Source: Betaproteobacteria bacterium (GTDB taxonomy: Bacteria; Pseudomonadota; Gammaproteobacteria; Burkholderiales; SG8-39). From it: a stretch of 10,614 bases of DNA. The stretch lies in assembly GCA_007280315.1 (NCBI GenBank), contig QYQC01000062.1, positions 1 to 10,614 of the forward strand, read 5' to 3'. Positions 6,498-10,614 of this stretch are shown here, one piece after another. Position numbers and translations under genes: made by a program. The notes beneath the pieces were generated by a model. The model was not told the DNA's origin, did no database searches, and saw nothing but the letters and a program-made list of their open reading frames with translations. Within the stretch, counting starts at the first letter, position 1; each line of letters opens with the position of its first letter.

Positions 6498-6515
6498 CCG
6501 CTCCGGCAGGAGCGG
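6498..6515 (-). other. Second hairpin just after the amtB stop
   Basis: CCGCTCC (6498-6504) pairs with GGAGCGG (6509-6515) around a 4-nt loop; flanking AATT stretches can extend the stem past a 2-nt bulge. It lies between the amtB stop and the terminator at 6456-6487. Without its own U-tract it more likely protects the 3' end or aids termination than ends transcription alone. Confidence 0.45.
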
Positions 6516-6529
6516 TTAATTGCGCCTAC

Positions 6530-8029
6530 TCACATGTGATACGCAGTTTCTCCATGTGAGGTGACGTCAAGGCCTTCACGCTCCTGTTCTTCCGGCACGC
6601 GCAGGCCGATGAGCTTGTCGACGATCCAGAACGCGATGAACGCCACCACGCCTGACCAGATAATCGTGGTGATCACGCCGGTCGCCTGGATCGTTACCTG
6701 ATCCATGATCGAATAATCGGCGGCAGTTTTATTGGCGACGTAGTCGTAGATACCGCTGCCGCCCAGGATAGGCGCCGCAAATACGCCGGTGCCCAGTGCG
6801 CCGATGATGCCGCCGACGCCGTGCACACCAAATACATCGAGCGAATCATCGGCACCCAACATGCGCTTCAGGCCGCTCACCCCCCACAGGCACAGCGCAC
6901 CGGCGATGACGCCGAGCGCGATGGCGCCCATCGGGCCGACAAAACCGCAGGCCGGGGTGATCGCCACCAGGCCCGCTACCGCGCCCGAGGCGCCGCCCAG
7001 CATCGATGGCCGGCCCTTGAACATGTTCTCGAAGAACAACCAGGACAGCGTTGCCGCAGCAGTCGCAACCAGGGTGTTGATGAAGGCCAGTGCGGCGGTT
7101 CCGGTGGCTTCGAGGTTGGAACCCGCATTGAAGCCGAACCAGCCTACCCACAGGAGCGCCGCGCCGACCATCGTAAGCGTGAGGCTGTGCGGTGTCATCG
7201 CCTCCTTCTGGTAGCCGATGCGTTTGCCAACCACATATGCGCCAACGAGGGCCGCGATACCGGCATTGATGTGCACCACCGTCCCTCCCGCAAAATCGAG
7301 CGCGCCCTTCTGGAACAGCCACCCCGCAGCCGCGGTGGCCTTTTCCGCCGCTGCCGCGTCGGTGAACGCGTCCGGTCCGGGCCAGAACCAGACCATGTGC
7401 GCCATCGGCAGGTAGGCAAAAGTAAACCAGATCGCCAGGAACAGCAGTACTGCGGAAAACTTGACCCGCTCGACAAAGGCACCGACGATCAGACACGGCG
7501 TGATGGCGGCGAAAGTGAGTTGGAACGCCACGTAGATATATTCCGGGATGACCACGCCCTTGCTGAAGGTCGCCGCAGTGGAATCGGCCGTGATTCCGGA
7601 GAGGAACAGGCGCGAGAAGCCGCCAAAGAACGGGTTACCTTCGGTAAATGCGATGCTGTAGCCGTAGAACACCCATAGCACGCTGATCATGCAGAAGGTA
7701 ACGAACACCTGCATCAGTACCGACAGCATGTTCTTGGCGCGCACCAGTCCGCCGTAGAACAGCGCTAGTCCCGGGATGGTCATCAGGATTACCAGCACCG
7801 TGGCGACGATCATCCACGCCGTGTCGCCCTTGTTGGGCACCGGTGCAGGCGCTGCCGCTGCCGCGGCGGCCGCCGGAGCGGCAACTGCTGCCACTGGTGC
7901 GGCCGCCTCTGGCTTGGCTTCGGCCTGTTTTGCCTCTGTCGCGGGAGCGGCCGCTTTGTCCTGCGCGATGACCGGCGCGGCCAGGCTGCAGGCGCCGAAT
8001 AGAGCGAGTAACGCTATCAATTTTTTCAT
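6530..8029 (-). CDS. amtB: Ammonium transporter AmtB
   Basis: Inner-membrane trimeric channel for ammonium/ammonia uptake, gated by the PII protein GlnK. The 499 aa comprise a signal peptide (1-22, ending VIA before QDKAA), a low-complexity Ala/Pro/Glu linker (about 24-66), then the conserved Amt core with about eleven membrane helices. The twin pore histidines are His253 (VVHINAG) and His403 (GVHGVGG). Asp245 in LDFAGGT matches the structural/recruitment aspartate, and Phe173 in QLTFAAIT matches the outer Phe-gate position. The cytoplasmic C-terminal tail with GLDVTSHGETAY, where GlnK docks, is intact. The ATG at 8027-8029 has GGAG (8037-8040) at 7-nt spacing and lies 11 nt after the glnK stop, so the two genes are cotranscribed. 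Long Ala-rich linkers occur in other betaproteobacterial Amt proteins as I recall, but the length here adds about 40 residues before the core. Confidence 0.97.
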   Translation of the reverse strand: MKKLIALLALFGACSLAAPVIAQDKAAAPATEAKQAEAKPEAAAPVAAVAAPAAAAAAAAPAPVPNKGDTAWMIVATVLVILMTIPGLALFYGGLVRAKNMLSVLMQVFVTFCMISVLWVFYGYSIAFTEGNPFFGGFSRLFLSGITADSTAATFSKGVVIPEYIYVAFQLTFAAITPCLIVGAFVERVKFSAVLLFLAIWFTFAYLPMAHMVWFWPGPDAFTDAAAAEKATAAAGWLFQKGALDFAGGTVVHINAGIAALVGAYVVGKRIGYQKEAMTPHSLTLTMVGAALLWVGWFGFNAGSNLEATGTAALAFINTLVATAAATLSWLFFENMFKGRPSMLGGASGAVAGLVAITPACGFVGPMGAIALGVIAGALCLWGVSGLKRMLGADDSLDVFGVHGVGGIIGALGTGVFAAPILGGSGIYDYVANKTAADYSIMDQVTIQATGVITTIIWSGVVAFIAFWIVDKLIGLRVPEEQEREGLDVTSHGETAYHM

Positions 8030-8040
8030 CTTGCATCTCC

Positions 8041-8379
8041 CTAGAGCGCGTCCGCGCCGGTCTCACCGGTGCGTATGCGAATGACCTGCGTGAGCTCGAA
8101 TACGAAAATCTTGCCGTCGCCGATCTTGCCGGTACTGGCGGATTTTTCGATGGCCTCTATCGCCTGTTCGAGCAGCTCCGTTTTGATCGCCGCCTCGATT
8201 TTTACTTTAGGCAGGAAGTCGACCACGTACTCCGCGCCGCGGTACAACTCGGTATGGCCTTTTTGCCGGCCGAATCCCTTTACCTCGGTCACGGTTATGC
8301 CCTGCACGCCGATAGCGGACAGGGCCTCCCGTACCTCATCAAGCTTGAACGGCTTGATAATTGCTGTAACTAGTTTCAT
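8041..8379 (-). CDS. glnK: PII nitrogen regulatory protein GlnK
   Basis: Small cytoplasmic trimeric signal protein, 112 aa, that reads 2-oxoglutarate and ATP/ADP and blocks AmtB when nitrogen is plentiful. The T-loop carries Tyr51 in GAEYVVDFLPK, the uridylylation site for GlnD. GFGRQKGH (35-42) and the end segment TGKIGDGKIFV, followed by RIRTGE, are PII signatures for nucleotide binding. The ATG at 8377-8379 is chosen over an upstream in-frame extension because it begins the conserved MKLVTAIIKPFKL and has GGAG (8385-8388) at 5-nt spacing. It lies directly upstream of amtB, the usual glnK-amtB pair, and downstream of a porin gene. It could also be named glnB by sequence alone; the amtB linkage favours GlnK. 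Confidence 0.96.
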   Translation of the reverse strand: MKLVTAIIKPFKLDEVREALSAIGVQGITVTEVKGFGRQKGHTELYRGAEYVVDFLPKVKIEAAIKTELLEQAIEAIEKSASTGKIGDGKIFVFELTQVIRIRTGETGADAL

Positions 8380-8400
8380 GAGTGCTCCCTTGTCGAGATA

Positions 8401-8427
8401 GGGCCGGGAGGAAAGACTTCCCGGCCC
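8401..8427 (-). other. Stable hairpin between the porin and glnK genes
   Basis: GGGCCGGGA (8401-8409) pairs with TCCCGGCCC (8419-8427), extended by a G-U and a G-C pair to 11 bp with the 5-nt loop AAAGA. It occupies most of the 58-nt gap. On the minus strand it is followed by TATCTC, not a U-tract, so full termination is unlikely. It may act as a processing or stability element that gives different levels of porin and glnK-amtB message. Confidence 0.6.
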
Positions 8428-8437
8428 AAAGTTCAAA

Positions 8438-9295
8438 TCAGAAGGACTTGCTTGCCGAGAGCACCAGCGTGCTGTTGGCGGCATTCTTGGTTGCGACACC
8501 CGCAACGAACGGGAGCTTGTTGGCGAAGCAGTAGTAACCCGGATTGGTCAGATCGCAACTGCCCTTGCCGTTGGTGCCAATATAGGATGCAGCCAGCACC
8601 CAGCCGCTGATGTCCTTGGTCAGACCGAGCTTCCAATCGGTGTAGTCGGCTTTGGTCGCGTCAGTTCCGATATCCCAGTTCTTGAGCTTGAAAGATCCGA
8701 GGTGGCCGTTGATTCCCCAGCCATCGCCCAGATCATGGGTTGCAGCAATTTCGAGGTAATGCGAGCCCTTGGTCCCTGGCTGGGAGAAATAATCGCCGAC
8801 TGAATGCGAGTACTTCGCCGACAGAAATTTCCACGACCCGCCGATGTAGATTTCCTTGTTGTCCACGCGTCCGGTATGCGTAGCACCACCGGGTTTGGGG
8901 CTGGTTATTGCGGTCCCTACCGTCCTGTTGGCATCGGTGCCGGGGTAGTAGTAATAGATCGCGCCCACATCAAGGCCCCAGTCACCCCAGGATTTCTTCA
9001 AGCCGCCGTAAAAATCCATTTCCAGGTTGCCGGCCGGAAACCCTGCGCCCTCGCTCACATTGGAGTTCCAGTTGCCGAGATAGATGCCGCTTGAATGCGC
9101 GTAGTCGATTCCGCCCTGAAGCGCAGGCTGCTTGAAGGTCTGCGAAATGGCGCGAAACCGATACTCGGAGAACAGACCGATATTGCCGCTAATCGTATGG
9201 GGCGACGGCGCGGCCGACGGCGCCGTTTGGGCCGACGCGGTCACCGGCAGGAAGAACACGGCTGACACCGCCGAGGCGAGCAGTAGTTTGCGCAT
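8438..9295 (-). CDS. TorF-type putative outer-membrane porin
   Basis: Predicted outer-membrane beta-barrel, 285 aa, of the TorF/Gcw_chp family. A signal peptide covers 1-22 (MRKLLLASAV core, cleavage after ASA). The mature part has alternating beta-strand character rich in Gly, Tyr and Trp, including the family-like stretch EMDFYGGLKKSWGDWGLDVG. The chain ends in the C-terminal aromatic signature ...SASKSF with a final Phe, as expected for barrel assembly by BAM. The ATG (9293-9295) has AAGGGA (9303-9308) about 7 nt away; an 18-codon upstream extension is rejected because it lacks this site and would spoil the signal peptide. It heads the porin-glnK-amtB arm behind a sigma-54 promoter, suggesting it admits ammonium or small nitrogen compounds across the outer membrane. 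That role is inferred from position. Confidence 0.88.
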   Translation of the reverse strand: MRKLLLASAVSAVFFLPVTASAQTAPSAAPSPHTISGNIGLFSEYRFRAISQTFKQPALQGGIDYAHSSGIYLGNWNSNVSEGAGFPAGNLEMDFYGGLKKSWGDWGLDVGAIYYYYPGTDANRTVGTAITSPKPGGATHTGRVDNKEIYIGGSWKFLSAKYSHSVGDYFSQPGTKGSHYLEIAATHDLGDGWGINGHLGSFKLKNWDIGTDATKADYTDWKLGLTKDISGWVLAASYIGTNGKGSCDLTNPGYYCFANKLPFVAGVATKNAANSTLVLSASKSF

Positions 9296-9344
9296 GACAA
9301 TATCCCTTATCAAAGTTAAAAAAGAATGTTTCGTACAACTCGTT

Positions 9345-9360
9345 AGCACGGCCTGTGCCA
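9345..9360 (-). promoter_or_regulatory. Sigma-54 promoter of the porin–glnK–amtB arm
   Basis: On the minus strand TGGCACAGGCCGTGCT matches the sigma-54 consensus TGGCAC-N5-TTGCW closely: -24 GG and -12 GC are separated by exactly 10 nt, and only one conserved base before TGC differs. Transcription would begin near 9335, giving a leader of about 40 nt before the porin ATG at 9295. A sigma-54 promoter needs an activator, here probably NtrC. Confidence 0.82.
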
Positions 9361-9377
9361 GTTTTTTAGTTTCATTA

Positions 9378-9390
9378 TTTCAATGGCTTG
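9378..9390 (+). promoter_or_regulatory. Candidate IHF site between enhancers and sigma-54 promoter
   Basis: TTTCAATGGCTTG matches WATCAANNNNTTR at 8 of 9 defined positions, and an AT-rich tract (9361-9380) lies on its 5' side, as IHF prefers. Its place between the NtrC-like sites and the -24/-12 element is where IHF usually bends DNA to bring activator and polymerase together. Confidence 0.45.
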
Positions 9391-9422
9391 CGGCGGTGGG
9401 GTAGCCGCATGATTATTCCTGT

Positions 9423-9437
9423 GCATTCAATTGGTGC
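9423..9437. promoter_or_regulatory. NtrC-like enhancer site, proximal
   Basis: GCATTCAATTGGTGC matches the enterobacterial NtrC pattern GCACYAWWNTRGTGC at 12 of 14 defined positions (the fourth and sixth differ). Its centre (9430) lies about 95 bp upstream of the predicted sigma-54 start. Confidence 0.62.
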
Positions 9438-9453
9438 GGGGCTGCATCGAATC

Positions 9454-9468
9454 GCACCGTGTGAGTGC
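9454..9468. promoter_or_regulatory. NtrC-like enhancer site, distal
   Basis: GCACCGTGTGAGTGC has perfect GCAC and GTGC half-sites at the correct 7-nt spacing and differs from the NtrC pattern only at three inner positions. Its centre (9461) is 31 bp from that of the proximal site, about three helical turns, similar to the spacing of the two strong NtrC sites at E. coli glnA. Confidence 0.58.
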
Positions 9469-9507
9469 TATCAGCCGCTTCCCGTGCTGGCGCGTTATGT
9501 CCAGCGT

Positions 9508-9515
9508 GATAGACT
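9508..9515 (+). promoter_or_regulatory. Possible extended -10 promoter of ubiK–yifB
   Basis: The TAGACT hexamer (9510-9515) matches TATAAT at only 3 of 6 positions, and the extended TGn motif is off by one base. The -35 region about 17 bp upstream (CTGGCG) is poor. This is the best plus-strand candidate seen in the 9296-9546 gap, but it is weak. Confidence 0.18.
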
Positions 9516-9546
9516 CGAAAAACAACGGAAGAAACGGGAGACCTGT

Positions 9547-9795
9547 ATGCAGCAAAACCGCTTGTTTGAAGAATTGAGCGGCAAGATCGGCGCGCTATTG
9601 GCGCAAAGCCCGGCGAAAGACGTTGAGAAGAACGTGCGTGCGCTGCTGGCGAGTTTCTTTGCCAGGCTGGACCTGGTGACACGCGAAGAATTCGACGTTC
9701 AGGCCCGGCTGCTCGCCCGTTCGCGTGAACAGCTCGGCGCACTGGAAGCGCAGGTCGCCGAGCTCGAAGCCAGGGTCGCCAAACCGAAATCCTGA
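9547..9795 (+). CDS. ubiK: UbiK, accessory factor of ubiquinone biosynthesis
   Basis: Small membrane-associated protein (82 aa, BMFP/YqiC family) that works with UbiJ in the late, aerobic steps of ubiquinone synthesis. Residues 1-40 contain amphipathic helices (LFEELSGKIGALLAQ... NVRALLASFFARLDL). The family stretch LVTREEFDVQARLLARSREQL (43-63) leads into a C-terminal coiled coil, LGALEAQVAELEARV (63-77), that drives oligomerisation. The ATG has GGAG (9537-9540) at 6-nt spacing and begins at the conserved region; a 53-codon upstream extension runs through the regulatory gap and is rejected. It is followed 5 nt later by yifB, a pairing common in betaproteobacteria as I recall, and diverges from the nitrogen-controlled porin arm. 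Confidence 0.92.
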   Translation: MQQNRLFEELSGKIGALLAQSPAKDVEKNVRALLASFFARLDLVTREEFDVQARLLARSREQLGALEAQVAELEARVAKPKS

Positions 9796-9800
9796 CCGGC

Positions 9801-10614
9801 ATGTCGCTCGCCGTGCTGCACAGCCGCGCGCTTGCCGGCATGGACGCGCCCGAGGTCACTGTTGAAGTCCATATTTCGGGTGGGCTGCCCAGCTTTACCA
9901 TCGTAGGGTTACCCGAGACCGAAGTAAAAGAAGCGCGCGATCGGGTGCGCGCGGCGCTGGTAAACGCGCACTTCGAATTTCCCGCGCGCCGCCTCACTGT
10001 CAACCTCGCCCCGGCCGACCTGCGGAAGGAAAGCGGGCGTTTCGACTTGCCCATCGCTCTCGGCATCCTTGCCGCCTCCGGACAATTGCCCCTGAATCAG
10101 CTCGCGGAATATGAATTCGCCGGCGAACTTTCACTCACCGGAGATTTGCGCCCGATCCGCGGCGCGCTGGCGATGACTTACTCGGCATACCGCAGCGGGC
10201 GCGCATTTGTATTGCCCCGCGCGAGTGCAAGGGAGGCAAGTCTGGTTCGCGCCGCCCGCATCCTGCCGGCGAACACTTTGCTCGAGGTCTGCGCGCATCT
10301 GGCGCGAAGAGAAAGTCTGCAACCGTACGTCGCGGAATCCGCGGCCGCAGCCGAGCCCGACTATCCCGATCTCGCCGACGTCAAAGGCCAGGTGCAGGCA
10401 AAACGCGCGCTTGAAATTGCCGCGGCCGGCGGACACAGCCTTCTCATGGCAGGACCGCCCGGAACAGGAAAGTCGATGCTCGCGGCGCGCGTCGCCGGAA
10501 TACTCCCGCCAATGAGCGACGTCGAGGCACTGGAGTCGGCTGCACTGCAGTCACTGGGCTCGGGCGGGTTTCGGCTGGAGCAGTTCCGCCGCCGGCCGTT
10601 TCGCGCCCCGCACC
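9801..10614 (+). CDS. comM: YifB/ComM-family magnesium-chelatase-like AAA+ ATPase, cut by the window edge
   Basis: Cytoplasmic AAA+ ATPase. ComM, its best-studied relative, is a hexameric helicase that promotes branch migration during natural transformation. The first 271 residues are present of a family usually about 500 long. MSLAVLHSRALAGMDAPEVTVEVH and GGLPSFTIVGLPETEVKEARDRVRAAL are the typical N-terminus, forming the ChlI/Lon-protease-like domain to about residue 170. Walker A, GPPGTGKS, is at 218-225, and the signature RPFRAPH ends the visible part. Walker B and the C-terminal domain lie outside. The ATG at 9801 has no clear ribosome binding site and stands 5 nt after the ubiK stop, so translation is probably coupled to ubiK. 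The motif content makes the family secure; the name comM rests on orthology to the transformation helicase. Confidence 0.95.
   Translation, partial: MSLAVLHSRALAGMDAPEVTVEVHISGGLPSFTIVGLPETEVKEARDRVRAALVNAHFEFPARRLTVNLAPADLRKESGRFDLPIALGILAASGQLPLNQLAEYEFAGELSLTGDLRPIRGALAMTYSAYRSGRAFVLPRASAREASLVRAARILPANTLLEVCAHLARRESLQPYVAESAAAAEPDYPDLADVKGQVQAKRALEIAAAGGHSLLMAGPPGTGKSMLAARVAGILPPMSDVEALESAALQSLGSGGFRLEQFRRRPFRAPH

Noticed and set aside
6530..6539. 10-bp palindrome TCACATGTGA
   Set aside because: It coincides with the last codons and stop of amtB (Tyr-His-Met-stop) and is short enough to be chance; no operator role is supported.
6821..7678. Plus-strand open frame (285 codons) opposite amtB
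   Set aside because: It is antisense to a highly conserved membrane protein; the translation is rich in Arg, His and Gln without any family signature.
1..10614. Search for CRISPR arrays, tRNA or rRNA genes, insertion sequences and phage genes
   Set aside because: No regularly spaced repeats, tRNA-like cloverleaf, transposase or phage protein was seen on either strand by reading alone.

Overview
The window comes from a GC-rich proteobacterium, most likely a betaproteobacterium. The main reasons are the ubiK–yifB pair, the TorF-type porin–glnK–amtB block, and a NagK-like fumarylpyruvate hydrolase next to a benzoate-CoA-ligase-type enzyme. This assignment rests on recognised families and gene order only; no database search was made and no lower rank is claimed.

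Left two thirds (about 1-6410): a catabolic, accessory-type region for an aromatic or alicyclic carboxylic acid. On the minus strand, reading right to left, are a fumarylacetoacetate-hydrolase-family enzyme (2919-3623, TTG start), an acyl-CoA synthetase 18 nt downstream (1428-2900), a 264-nt gap, a periplasmic TRAP solute receptor (132-1163), and the first 18 codons of an unrecognised gene that leaves the window. On the plus strand are a BadH-like short-chain dehydrogenase (4005-4751), a crotonase-family enzyme (4790-5608) and a TetR-family regulator (5691-6407). The two arms diverge from a 381-nt gap that holds a perfect 22-bp palindrome (3804-3825). Its inner 18 bases fit the FadR-type TetR operator pattern. 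The simplest reading is that the TetR protein senses a CoA thioester made by this pathway and represses both arms. Uptake would use the TRAP receptor, activation the CoA ligase, beta-oxidation-like steps the SDR and crotonase, and cleavage of an acylpyruvate the FAH-family enzyme. The ring-attacking enzyme, thiolase or thioesterase, and TRAP membrane subunits are not in the window.

Right third (about 6410-10614): a conserved housekeeping block. On the minus strand, an outer-membrane TorF-type porin (8438-9295), the PII protein GlnK (8041-8379) and the ammonium transporter AmtB (6530-8029) follow one another and end in a hairpin terminator (6456-6487). Upstream of the porin is a complete nitrogen-control promoter layout: a sigma-54 element (9345-9360), a probable IHF site (9378-9390) and two NtrC-like enhancer sites 31 bp apart (9423-9437 and 9454-9468). 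This suggests the three genes are induced together under nitrogen limitation. Divergently, ubiK (9547-9795) and yifB/comM (9801 to the edge) lie 5 nt apart.

No phage, IS element, CRISPR array, tRNA or rRNA was seen. I found no clearly new biological system. The points most worth a second look are the operator in the divergent gap, the NtrC/IHF/sigma-54 region that places a porin under nitrogen control, and the crotonase that lacks both classical hydratase glutamates.
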